A DNA stretch of 38,869 bases, from the NCBI GenBank assembly GCA_964444835.1, contig CAYUIT010000036.1, forward strand, positions 1 through 38,869, read 5' to 3'. Shown piece after piece: positions 23,762-31,567 of the stretch. The notes beneath the pieces were generated by a model, which worked only from the letters and a program-made list of their open reading frames with translations, was not told the DNA's origin and did not search any database. Made by a program: the position numbers and the translations under genes. Each line of letters begins with the position of its first letter. Position 1 is the stretch's first letter. The stretch is from CADEED01 sp964444835. GTDB lineage: Bacteria > Pseudomonadota > Gammaproteobacteria > Steroidobacterales > Steroidobacteraceae.

Positions 23762-25045
23762 CTACAGTAAGTCGCGCAGTCGGTAGTACAACATGGCAAG
23801 CACGAGCGCCGGGCGCCTGAGGGCCATGCCGCCCGGAAAGTCGGCGTGCGAGAGTCGGGTGAATAGATCGAAGCGCTCGGCGGTGCCCGCGACCGCATCG
23901 GCGATGAGTTTGCCCGCAATTCCGGTGAGTACGATGCCGTGGCCGGAGAAGCCTTGCAGGAAGTACACGTTGGGCGCCAAGCGACCGAAATGCGGTGCGC
24001 GGCTCAGCGTGATGTCTACATAGCCACCCCACGAATACTCGATTTCGATGTCGCTCAACTGCGGGAATACCGCCAGCATGCGCGCACGGGTTGCATGTGC
24101 CGTGTTGAAGGGATCGAGCCCCGAGTAACTCACACGGCCGCCAAACAACAATCGGTGGTCGGCGGTGCGGCGAAAGTAGTCGAGCACCCAGTTGATGTCG
24201 GTGACCGCCGCGTTGTTAGTGATCAGCGCCGTGGCGCGCTCCGCACCAAGCGGTCGAGTTGCGACGATATAGGTGCCGACGGCCATGATCTTGCGGGCGA
24301 GTTCTGGCACGACCGTGCCGAGCAGCGCATTGCCACAGATTGCGACGTAGCGAGCCGTGACGGTGCCGTGTGCCGTGCGTACGCGCGAGGGCGCGTTGGC
24401 GTCGCGCCCGGGCTCGATGGCAAGCACGCGCGAGTGTTCATGCAGCGTCGCGCCGGCAGCAACAGCGGCGCGCGCGAGGCCGCGCGTATACTTGAGCGGA
24501 TGCAAGTGGCCGCTGTTGGAATCGAACAGGGCGCCGCTGTAACGCTGACTCGCAATCGTCGCGCGTGTCTCTGCGTGCTCCACGTAGCGCACGCTCCGGT
24601 AGTCGTAGCGATCCTGTAACTCGGCGACCTCGGCGCGCAGTTCCGCTTCGTGCCGCGGCTTGATTGCGACGTGCATCTGGCCGGCAACGTAATCGCAGTC
24701 GATCGAATGCCGGGCAATCCGCTCGCGCAACAACGCGAGGCCCTCAATCGAGATGTCCCACATGGCGCGCGCCGCAGCCTTGCCCACTTGGTTCTCGAGC
24801 TTGGCTTGACCGCAGGCGTAGCCGAAGATCGCCTGCGCGCCGCTACGCCCGGAGGCACCGAAGCCGATGCGCTCCGCCTCGAGCAGCACAACTCGATAGC
24901 CACGCTCCGCGAGGTGTAACGCGGTGGAGCAGCCGGCGATGCCACCGCCGAGGACGCAGACGTCTGCTGTCGTGTCACCCGCGAGCGCCGGGTGCGTTGG
25001 TGCGACCGGATCCGAGGCAAGGTAGTAGTTAGTCAATTCAGACAT
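23762..25045 (-). CDS. puuB: FAD-dependent gamma-glutamylputrescine oxidase (PuuB-like)
   Basis: 427-residue DAO-family flavoenzyme. The N-terminal dinucleotide fold CVLGGGIAGCSTALHLAERG with the closing acidic residue of VVLLEAERIGFGASGRSGAQ is clear; the C-terminal part has YFLQGFSGHGIVLTGIAGKL, where FAD is bound. PuuB oxidises gamma-glutamylputrescine to the aldehyde, ammonia and hydrogen peroxide. It follows the GS-like puuA by 24 bases on the same strand, giving puuA-puuB, the first two steps of the pathway. The next step (PuuC-like) is encoded 10 kb away at 13236, and the fourth (PuuD) is divergent from puuA. Ribosome-binding site weak. Confidence 0.9.
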   Translation of the reverse strand: MSELTNYYLASDPVAPTHPALAGDTTADVCVLGGGIAGCSTALHLAERGYRVVLLEAERIGFGASGRSGAQAIFGYACGQAKLENQVGKAAARAMWDISIEGLALLRERIARHSIDCDYVAGQMHVAIKPRHEAELRAEVAELQDRYDYRSVRYVEHAETRATIASQRYSGALFDSNSGHLHPLKYTRGLARAAVAAGATLHEHSRVLAIEPGRDANAPSRVRTAHGTVTARYVAICGNALLGTVVPELARKIMAVGTYIVATRPLGAERATALITNNAAVTDINWVLDYFRRTADHRLLFGGRVSYSGLDPFNTAHATRARMLAVFPQLSDIEIEYSWGGYVDITLSRAPHFGRLAPNVYFLQGFSGHGIVLTGIAGKLIADAVAGTAERFDLFTRLSHADFPGGMALRRPALVLAMLYYRLRDLL

Positions 25046-25069
25046 AAGCCGTGAGCTCTTGCGCTGCGC

Positions 25070-26431
25070 TCACAAAGGACCGAGGTACCACTGCATTTCG
25101 GTCGACGTGATATAGCTAGTGAATTCGGCCATTTCGCCGCGTTTGACGGTCGAGTAAAGGTGGGTGAAGCGCGGCCCAAAATACTCGAGCGCCTGCGGGC
25201 TGCTCGCGAAGCGCTCGATCGCCGTGTCCCATTGCGTCGGTAACGGCTCACCGCCTTGCGTGTAGGCGTTGCCGGTGAGCGCGGGCGGCGCTGGCAAGCG
25301 CTGCGTGAGTCCGCAGTGAATGCCTGCGAGCACCCACGCCATGACGAGGTAGGGATTAGCATCGGCCCCCGCGAGGCGGTGCTCAATGCGCCGATTGGCC
25401 GCATCGCTGACGGGAATCCGGATCGCAGCGCTGCGATTGTTGATCGACCAAGACGCTTGCATCGGAACATAGGCTTCTGGACGAAAGCGTCGATACGAGT
25501 TAGGTCCCGGCGCGCACAGTGCCACGCCTGCGGGGAGTGTCACCAGCGTTCCGGCGATGGCGTGCAGCAGCGGTGTATGCGTCGTCGGGTCGTCGCACGC
25601 AAAGATGTTACGGCCTGCGGCATCGAGGGCGCTGACATGAATGTGTAGCCCGCTGCCGGCCATATCGCGGTAGGGCTTGGCGAGAAACGTCGCGTCGAGA
25701 CCGTGCTTGCGAGCGACACACTTGACGATGCGCTTGAAACGCAAAGCCTGATCGCACGCCGCGAGCACATCGGTCGTGTGCTGCAGATTCACTTCGAACT
25801 GCCCGGGGCCGTACTCCGCCAACGCGGTCGTTGCCGGTACCGCTTGTGTATGGCAGGTGCTATCGATCTCCGCGAGCACGGCCGAATATTCGTTCAAGTC
25901 GGACATGGAATTGATCTGCGTGCGAAATTCGCGGCGGCCATTGATCGGTGAGCGCGGCGGCTGCGGCAGGCCACCCTCGGCACGCTCCTGATCGACGAAG
26001 TAGAATTCGAACTCGAGCGCCACGACGGGCCGCAAGCCAAGTGGCTGGAAGCGTTCGAGCACGGTTGTTAGCAAGTGGCGCGGATCGCCAAAGAACGGTT
26101 GGCCATCGCGCTCGTGCATCGTCACTTGCACCTGGGCGACATCGTCGGTCAGCCACGGCACCGGAACGAGTGATCCCGCGATGGGGAGACACGGCCGATC
26201 CGCGTCACCATCCTCGAAGCCCAGCCCCGTCGCTTGGACCGTGCCTCCCAACACATCAAGCGCGAACATCGAACCCGGGAGCAACATGCCGCGTTCGAAA
26301 ATGCCTGTCATGGAGGCGCGATCGATGCGTTTGCCGCGCTCTACGGTGTTCAAGTCGCTCAAGAACACGTCGAAGAATCGCGTGCGCGGATAGGTCGCGA
26401 GGAAGCGCTCGAGTTCGGCGACGGAAGACAT
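25070..26431 (-). CDS. puuA: gamma-glutamylputrescine synthetase, glutamine-synthetase family (PuuA-like)
   Basis: 453-residue GS-fold ligase, ATP-dependently joining glutamate to an amine. Visible: the metal-binding ALEFEFYFV, the YGPGQFEVNLQHT strand, the catalytic GSGLHIHVSALD, and PNSYRRFRPEAYVPMQASW with SINNRSAAIRIP and RIEHRLAGADANPYLVMAW. Residue patterns are of the GlnA4/PuuA-type family and not of housekeeping GlnA, which has an adenylylation loop. It is the first gene of the minus-strand puuA-puuB operon; an operator-like site lies 14 bases upstream of its ATG. A second paralogue is encoded divergently at 27444, so the two may use different polyamines or monoamines. Confidence 0.88.
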   Translation of the reverse strand: MSSVAELERFLATYPRTRFFDVFLSDLNTVERGKRIDRASMTGIFERGMLLPGSMFALDVLGGTVQATGLGFEDGDADRPCLPIAGSLVPVPWLTDDVAQVQVTMHERDGQPFFGDPRHLLTTVLERFQPLGLRPVVALEFEFYFVDQERAEGGLPQPPRSPINGRREFRTQINSMSDLNEYSAVLAEIDSTCHTQAVPATTALAEYGPGQFEVNLQHTTDVLAACDQALRFKRIVKCVARKHGLDATFLAKPYRDMAGSGLHIHVSALDAAGRNIFACDDPTTHTPLLHAIAGTLVTLPAGVALCAPGPNSYRRFRPEAYVPMQASWSINNRSAAIRIPVSDAANRRIEHRLAGADANPYLVMAWVLAGIHCGLTQRLPAPPALTGNAYTQGGEPLPTQWDTAIERFASSPQALEYFGPRFTHLYSTVKRGEMAEFTSYITSTEMQWYLGPL

Positions 26432-26444
26432 GTTGGCACCCCAA

Positions 26445-26467
26445 GGTGTTTAGTATTTTTGGACACC
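26445..26467 (-). promoter_or_regulatory. predicted PuuR-type operator, site 2 (puuA)
   Basis: TGTTTA-N9-GACA (26447-26465, plus-strand reading) is framed by perfect GGTGT/ACACC arms and lies 14 bases upstream of the puuA start. It matches sites 1 and 3 except for one extra spacer base. It is where a repressor would block transcription of puuA-puuB. Confidence 0.55.
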
Positions 26468-26644
26468 CGAATCGCGGGGCACCCCGAGCAGAATAAGCTT
26501 GCTAGGGGGCTCCCTGCAAACCGATGCTGCAATGCACAAGGCCCATTGCGGCCTCATTGCGGCTTTCGAGGGCGTGCGCGGGACCCACGCCAAGGATGCT
26601 CCGACTGTGGTGTAATCACTCTGTGCGTGGGCTGCGGTGCCCCC

Positions 26645-26665
26645 GTGTCAATTAAATTAAACACC
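26645..26665 (-). promoter_or_regulatory. predicted PuuR-type operator, site 3 (puuD)
   Basis: On the minus strand this reads TGTTTA-N8-GACA between outer GGTG and C (26646-26663 is the core), with the same spacing as site 1. It lies 20 bases before the puuD ATG in an AT-rich patch (TCAATTAAATTAAAC) of an otherwise GC-rich intergenic region, so it should cover or adjoin the promoter. Confidence 0.55.
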
Positions 26666-26685
26666 GGCCGCGATGAGCTGCCACC

Positions 26686-27441
26686 ATGTCCAAGCATCGA
26701 CCAGTCATTGGAATACCAGCCGATCGACGCATGATCGGGCCCCACCCATTCCACGCGGTGGGCGAGAAATACATCGACGCGATCGCGCGCGCTGCCGACG
26801 CCGTGCCGTTGGTGATTCCGGTGATCGAGCCCCAACTCGACCTCGATGAGTTGCTGGCGCGCGTCGATGGGATTTTCTTCACGGGCAGCCCGTCCAATGT
26901 CGAGCCGCGTCACTACGCAGGCCCCCCGAGCGACCCGGGTACGTGGCACGACCCGCACCGCGACGCGACCACGCTGCCACTGATCCCGGCGGCGGTGGCG
27001 AGCGGCGTGCCGATCCTCGGCGTGTGTCGCGGATTTCAAGAAATGAACGTGGCCTTCGGCGGCACGCTTTATCAGAAGGTTCACGAGCAGACTGGTTACC
27101 TCGATCACCGCGAAGATCCTGCACAACCGCTCGACGTGCAGTACGCGCCGGCTCATGAGGTCATCCTCGAGCGTTCGAGCGAGATGCGCGCCATGGCGGG
27201 TGAAGAGCGGCCGCGCGTGAACTCGCTGCATTCGCAAGGCGTGCAGCGCTTGGGCGACGATCTCGTCGTCGACGCACGGGCGCCCGATGGGCTCATCGAA
27301 GCCTTTCACGTGAAGTCCGCGCCGCAGTTCGCGATGGCCGTACAGTGGCATCCGGAGTGGCGGGTGCTCACCAATTCATTCTCGCGTGGGTTGTTCGCGG
27401 CCTTCGGTCGCGCTGCACGCGAACGAGCAGAAAGTAGGTAG
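26686..27441 (+). CDS. puuD: gamma-glutamyl-gamma-aminobutyrate hydrolase (PuuD-like)
   Basis: 251-residue class I glutamine-amidotransferase-like peptidase C26 enzyme. The nucleophile is Cys114 in PILGVCRGFQEMNVAFGG and the His/Glu pair lies in AMAVQWHPEW. PFHAVGEKYIDAI and FFTGSPSNVEPRHYAG are typical of PuuD. It frees GABA from gamma-glutamyl-GABA, the fourth step of the Puu route. It is the first gene of the plus-strand polyamine operon, with the second GS paralogue two bases after its stop, and it is divergent from puuA across 254 bases that carry two operator-like sites. Confidence 0.92.
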   Translation: MSKHRPVIGIPADRRMIGPHPFHAVGEKYIDAIARAADAVPLVIPVIEPQLDLDELLARVDGIFFTGSPSNVEPRHYAGPPSDPGTWHDPHRDATTLPLIPAAVASGVPILGVCRGFQEMNVAFGGTLYQKVHEQTGYLDHREDPAQPLDVQYAPAHEVILERSSEMRAMAGEERPRVNSLHSQGVQRLGDDLVVDARAPDGLIEAFHVKSAPQFAMAVQWHPEWRVLTNSFSRGLFAAFGRAARERAESR

Positions 27442-27443
27442 TT

Positions 27444-28784
27444 ATGGCATCAGAGATTCGACAATTCTTGCGCGACCACGGCATTTCAGAAGTCGAGGCC
27501 ATCATTCCCGACATGGCCGGCATCGCGCGCGGCAAGATCATGCCAGCCGAGAAATTCGCGGAAGACGAGGGCATGCGCTTGCCCGAGAGCATTTTCTTGC
27601 AAACGGTGACGGGCGATTATCCTGCGGAAACGGATGCGGCGATGAGCCCGGCCGAAATCGACATCGTGCTGAAGGCCGATCCGAAGACCGTGCGCCGCGT
27701 GCCGTGGGCGGCCGAGCCAACCGCACAAGTGATCCACGATTGCTTTTATGCGGACGGGCGTCGCGTAGCGATGGCGCCGCGCACGGTGTTGCGCAACGTG
27801 CTGGATTTGTATGAGCAGCGCGGTTGGGAGCCCGTGGTCGCTCCCGAACTCGAGTTCTATCTGGTCGAACCGAATATCGATGCGGACTACCAGTTGAAGC
27901 CGCCCGTGGGGCGCTCGGGCCGCGCAGAGCCGGGTCGTCAGTCCTACAGCATCGCAGCGGTGAACGAGTTCGATCCGCTGTTCGACGACATGTATCAGTT
28001 CTGCGAGGACCAGGACATCGAGATCGATACGCTGATCCATGAAGACGGCGCAGCGCAGATGGAAATCAATCTGTTGCACGGTAATGCGCTCGACTTGGCG
28101 GACCAAGCGTTCCTCTTCAAGCGCACCGCGCGCGAGGCGGCACTGCGGCACAAGATGTACGCTACGTTCATGGCGAAGCCGCATGCCAAAGAGCCCGGCA
28201 GCGCGATGCACATTCACCAAAGCATCGTCGATACGAAGACGCGCAAGAACATTTTCTCGAATGCGGATGGCTCGCCGTCGCAGCTGTTCTTCTCGCACAT
28301 TGCGGGGCTGCAACGCTATCTGCCTGAGGCTATGTCGCTGTTAGCACCGAACGTGAATTCGTATCGCCGCATTTCGCGCTTTCAATTGGCGCCCATCAAT
28401 GTGCAGTGGGGATACGACAATCGCACGGCAGGCTTGCGTGTGCCGTCATCGGGCCCTGATGCTCGCCGTGTCGAGAATCGCTTGGCGGGTGCCGATGCCA
28501 ATCCTTACATCGCGATCGCGACGTCACTCGCCTGCGGCTATCTCGGTATGGTGCAAGGACTGCAGCCGACGGAGCCCATCACGGGCAGCGCACACGATCT
28601 GCCGTTCGCGCTGCCACGCTCGCTCGATGAGGCCATTCGTAAGCTGCGCGGTTGTGAGCCACTCGTGAAGCTGTTCGGCGATCCGTTCGTCGCAGCCTAT
28701 ACGATCGTCAAGGAAGCGGAGTACGAGGTGTTCTTGAAGGTGATCTCGAGTTGGGAGCGCGAGCACTTGCTACTCAACGTCTGA
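27444..28784 (+). CDS. second glutamine-synthetase family gamma-glutamyl-polyamine synthetase (PuuA paralogue)
   Basis: 446-residue GS-family ligase, clearly different from the puuA at 25070. It has VVAPELEFYLVEP, DGAAQMEINLLHGNALDLAD, GSAMHIHQSIVDTKT, PNVNSYRRISRF, NVQWGYDNRTAGLRVP and RRVENRLAGADANPYIAIA, so all catalytic regions are intact. Sequence style is that of gamma-glutamylputrescine or gamma-glutamylspermine synthetases of the PuuA/Pau group. The ATG lies two bases past the puuD stop and the spuC-like aminotransferase starts 40 bases downstream. Two paralogues in one island suggest separate polyamine substrates; the sequence does not tell which. Confidence 0.87.
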   Translation: MASEIRQFLRDHGISEVEAIIPDMAGIARGKIMPAEKFAEDEGMRLPESIFLQTVTGDYPAETDAAMSPAEIDIVLKADPKTVRRVPWAAEPTAQVIHDCFYADGRRVAMAPRTVLRNVLDLYEQRGWEPVVAPELEFYLVEPNIDADYQLKPPVGRSGRAEPGRQSYSIAAVNEFDPLFDDMYQFCEDQDIEIDTLIHEDGAAQMEINLLHGNALDLADQAFLFKRTAREAALRHKMYATFMAKPHAKEPGSAMHIHQSIVDTKTRKNIFSNADGSPSQLFFSHIAGLQRYLPEAMSLLAPNVNSYRRISRFQLAPINVQWGYDNRTAGLRVPSSGPDARRVENRLAGADANPYIAIATSLACGYLGMVQGLQPTEPITGSAHDLPFALPRSLDEAIRKLRGCEPLVKLFGDPFVAAYTIVKEAEYEVFLKVISSWEREHLLLNV

Positions 28785-28824
28785 GCGTCGGCATCTAACT
28801 ACTACAGCAATAGGGGATCGCATC

Positions 28825-30210
28825 GTGGCGACCGATGGACAGCGCAGCACGCGCGATTGGCAGGCGCTCGACGCCGCGCATTACTTGCATCCGTTCACGG
28901 ACTACAAGCAACTGGCGGCGCAGGGCTCGCGCATCATTACCCGCGCCGAGGGCGTCTACATCTATACGTCTGAGGGCCAGCAAATTCTCGACGGCATGTC
29001 GGGGCTGTGGTGCGTCGCGATTGGCTACGGCCGCAAAGAGCTGGCGGACGCCGCCTATCAACAGATGCTGGAACTGCCGTACTACAACAACTTCTTCCAG
29101 TGCGCGACGCCGCCTGCGATCGAGCTCGCCAAAGTATTGGCCGACGTGACGCCGCCGCAATTCAATCACGTGTTTTTCACCGGGTCGGGCAGCGAATCGA
29201 ACGATACGTTGCTGCGCGCAGTGCGGCGCTATTGGCAGTTGTTAGATCAACCCGAGCGCAACATCATCATCTCGCGCTGGAACGGCTACCACGGCAGCAC
29301 GGTAGCCGGCGCGTCGCTCGGTGGCATGAAGCCGATGCACGAACAAGGCGGTCTGCCGATTCCCGGTATCGTCCATATCGAGCAGCCGTATTGGTACGAG
29401 AATGGCGGCGACCTCACGCCCGCCGAATACGGCAAGAAGGCGGCACGCGCGCTAGCCGAGAAGATCGAAGAGCTGGGTGCGCATCGTGTGGCTGCGTTCA
29501 TCGCGGAGCCTGTGCAGGGGGCGGGAGGCTTGATCATTCCGCCGGAAACATACTGGCCGGAGATCCAAAAGATCTGCGACCAATACGGCATCCTGCTGGC
29601 GTCGGACGAAGTGATTTGCGGCTTCGGGCGCACTGGGCGCTGGTTCGGCTGCGAGCACTACGGTACCCGCCCCGATTTCCTCACCATGGCAAAGGCATTG
29701 TCGTCGGGTTACCAGCCGATCGGCGGCTTGATGGTGAGCGATCGCGTCGCGAAAGTCCTGATCGACAAAGGCGGTGAGTTTTTTCATGGATTCACCTATT
29801 CGGGGCATCCGGTCGCCTGTGCGGTCGCCTTGGCCAATCTCGCGATTTTCCGTCGCGAGAACCTCGTCGAGCGCGTGCGCACGGAGGCGGCGCCGTATTT
29901 GGCGCAACGCTGGCGTGAGCTGGCCGATCACCCGTTAGTGGGCGAAGCGCGCTGCGTGGGCTTGCTTGCGGCGATTGAACTGGTCCCGCAAAAGTCCCCG
30001 CGACGCTTCTTCGAGCCACGCGGCGACGTCGGCATGAAGATGCGCAGTCGCTGCACGGAGAACGGGCTCGTGATGCGTGCTGTCAAAGACACGCTGTTCG
30101 TGGCGCCCCCGCTCGTGATCTCGCGCACCGAAATTGACGAGCTCATCGCCAAAGTAGTGCGTTCGCTCGATGAAACCCTCGCTTGGGTGCGTGCCGAAGG
30201 CTTGAAGTAA
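28825..30210 (+). CDS. spuC: class III aminotransferase, putrescine:pyruvate type (SpuC-like)
   Basis: 461-residue PLP enzyme of fold type I, class III. Key points: YLHPFTDYKQLAAQGSRII, MSGLWCVAIGYGR, FFTGSGSESNDTLLRAVRRY, RWNGYHGSTVAGASLGG, LLASDEVICGFGRTGRWFG (Asp261) and TMAKALSSGYQPIGG with the PLP lysine Lys290. These match SpuC, which transaminates putrescine or GABA-like amines with pyruvate. A GTG start at 28825 has GGGGA (28812-28816) upstream. It lies between the second GS gene and the PotF-like receptor, so it is part of the polyamine operon. Direct transamination would bypass the gamma-glutamyl steps. Confidence 0.88.
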   Translation: MATDGQRSTRDWQALDAAHYLHPFTDYKQLAAQGSRIITRAEGVYIYTSEGQQILDGMSGLWCVAIGYGRKELADAAYQQMLELPYYNNFFQCATPPAIELAKVLADVTPPQFNHVFFTGSGSESNDTLLRAVRRYWQLLDQPERNIIISRWNGYHGSTVAGASLGGMKPMHEQGGLPIPGIVHIEQPYWYENGGDLTPAEYGKKAARALAEKIEELGAHRVAAFIAEPVQGAGGLIIPPETYWPEIQKICDQYGILLASDEVICGFGRTGRWFGCEHYGTRPDFLTMAKALSSGYQPIGGLMVSDRVAKVLIDKGGEFFHGFTYSGHPVACAVALANLAIFRRENLVERVRTEAAPYLAQRWRELADHPLVGEARCVGLLAAIELVPQKSPRRFFEPRGDVGMKMRSRCTENGLVMRAVKDTLFVAPPLVISRTEIDELIAKVVRSLDETLAWVRAEGLK

Positions 30211-30240
30211 CGAAACGGGGCCGACGAGGCTCCGTGTCGC

Positions 30241-30269
30241 TTTCCAGTTCGCGTGCCGTGCGCTATATA
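30241..30269 (+). promoter_or_regulatory. predicted sigma-70 promoter before potF
   Basis: TTTCCA (30241-30246) and TATATA (30264-30269) are separated by 17 bases, in the 115-base gap between spuC and potF. Predicted start near 30276, giving a leader of about 50 bases. It would let the transporter be transcribed apart from the catabolic genes. Confidence 0.45.
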
Positions 30270-30325
30270 TTGAATTGGTGCCAGGGCGCACCGCAGGACA
30301 AAACTTCAACAGGGGACACTGCCGC

Positions 30326-31498
30326 ATGAGCCTTTCCACGCGTAACGCCATTTATTCCTTTGCCGCAGCGTTGCTGCTCGTCGCTTGCGGTGGGTCGAAA
30401 CCGCCGGCGGATACCGCGGCCACCGATGCAAAGCCAACCGATGCGCCGGCCACGGCTGCGGTGGAAACCGATGACGAGAAAGTCGTCAACATCATGAACT
30501 GGTCGGACTACATCGAAGCGTCGGTCATCGCCGACTTCGAAAAAGAGTACGGCCTCAAGGTCAATTACGAAGTGATGGACTCGAACGAGCTGCTGGAGAC
30601 GAAGCTGCTCGCGGGCCGCACGGGTTACGATGTCGTGGTGCCGTCCGCCTCGTTCCTTGCGCGGCAGATCAATCTCGGCCTCTATCAGAAGCTCGACAAG
30701 TCGAAGCTCGACAACCTGAAGAACCTCGACCCGGGCATCACGCAGCGCATGGCGCAGTTCGATCCTAACAACGAGCACGCCGTGAACTACATGTGGGGCA
30801 CGTCGGGTGTTGCGTACAACGAAGGCAAGATCAAAGAGATCATGCCGGACGCGCCCGTCGACAGCTTCGCGATGTTCTACGACCCGAAGGTCATTTCGAA
30901 GTTTGCCAAGTGCGGCGTGTCAGTGCTCGATGCGCCGAGTGAGGTCGTTGGCACCGCGTTGGTGTACCTCGGCAAGGATGCTAACAGTGAGTCGCCGGAA
31001 GACCTCGCGGCCGCCGAGAAGCTGTTGATGCAGATTCGCCCCTACATTCGTACGATCAACTCGTCGAAATACATCGAGGATCTCGCGAATGGCGAGATTT
31101 GCTTGGCGTTGGGTTGGTCTGGTGACGTGCTGCAGGCGCGCGACCGCGCGGTCGAGGCCGGCAAGGGTATCGTCATCAAGTACAACATCCCGAAGGAAGG
31201 CGCCGTGATGTTCTTCGACAACATGGCGATCCCGGCGGATGCGCCGCACCCGAAGAACGCGCACCTCTTCATCAATTACATGCTGCGCGCCGAAGTGGCG
31301 GCGAAGAACTCCAACTTCATCAGCTTCGCCAATAGCAACGCGGCCTCATGGCCGATGCTGTCTGAGGACGTGAAGGGCAATCCGAATATCTTCCCGACGG
31401 CCGAGATGATGACCAAGCTCGTGCCAGACCTGCCGGAGAGCGCTGAGTTCAACAAACTCCTGACGCGAACCTGGACACGGTTCCGCACGGGCAAGTAA
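30326..31498 (+). CDS. potF: polyamine ABC transporter substrate-binding lipoprotein (PotF/PotD-like)
   Basis: 390-residue polyamine receptor. The N-terminus has a lipoprotein signal with lipobox LLVAC at about residues 18-22, followed by a Pro/Thr/Ala-rich linker, so the protein is anchored to a membrane rather than free in the periplasm as in E. coli PotF. The binding fold shows NIMNWSDYIEASVIADFEKE, YDVVVPSASFLARQ, NYMWGTSGVAYNEGKI and GEICLALGWSGDVLQARDRA, typical of putrescine/spermidine receptors. ATG at 30326 follows AGGGGAC. A stem-loop and 70 bases separate it from potA, so it heads the transporter operon potF-A-H-I. Confidence 0.93.
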   Translation: MSLSTRNAIYSFAAALLLVACGGSKPPADTAATDAKPTDAPATAAVETDDEKVVNIMNWSDYIEASVIADFEKEYGLKVNYEVMDSNELLETKLLAGRTGYDVVVPSASFLARQINLGLYQKLDKSKLDNLKNLDPGITQRMAQFDPNNEHAVNYMWGTSGVAYNEGKIKEIMPDAPVDSFAMFYDPKVISKFAKCGVSVLDAPSEVVGTALVYLGKDANSESPEDLAAAEKLLMQIRPYIRTINSSKYIEDLANGEICLALGWSGDVLQARDRAVEAGKGIVIKYNIPKEGAVMFFDNMAIPADAPHPKNAHLFINYMLRAEVAAKNSNFISFANSNAASWPMLSEDVKGNPNIFPTAEMMTKLVPDLPESAEFNKLLTRTWTRFRTGK

Positions 31499-31508
31499 GT
31501 CCGAGCAC

Positions 31509-31536
31509 AAACGGCCGCCCCTCGGGGCGGCCGTTT
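31509..31536 (+). terminator. strong hairpin between potF and potA (possible attenuator)
   Basis: A perfect 13-bp stem (31509-31521 with 31524-31536) leaves only TC between the arms, so in RNA a CUCG tetraloop is likely. It is followed by TTT then CGTCT, not a long T-tract, so partial termination or 3' protection of potF mRNA is more likely than full termination. Confidence 0.7.
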
Positions 31537-31567
31537 CGTCTGGGGCAGCAGCAACAGCAGGGCAGGT

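Noticed and set aside
30271..30292. GGTGC-N6-GCACC before potF as an NtrC site
   Set aside because: The half-sites are in the reverse order to the NtrC dyad (GCACC-N5-GGTGC) and there is no sigma-54 box downstream.
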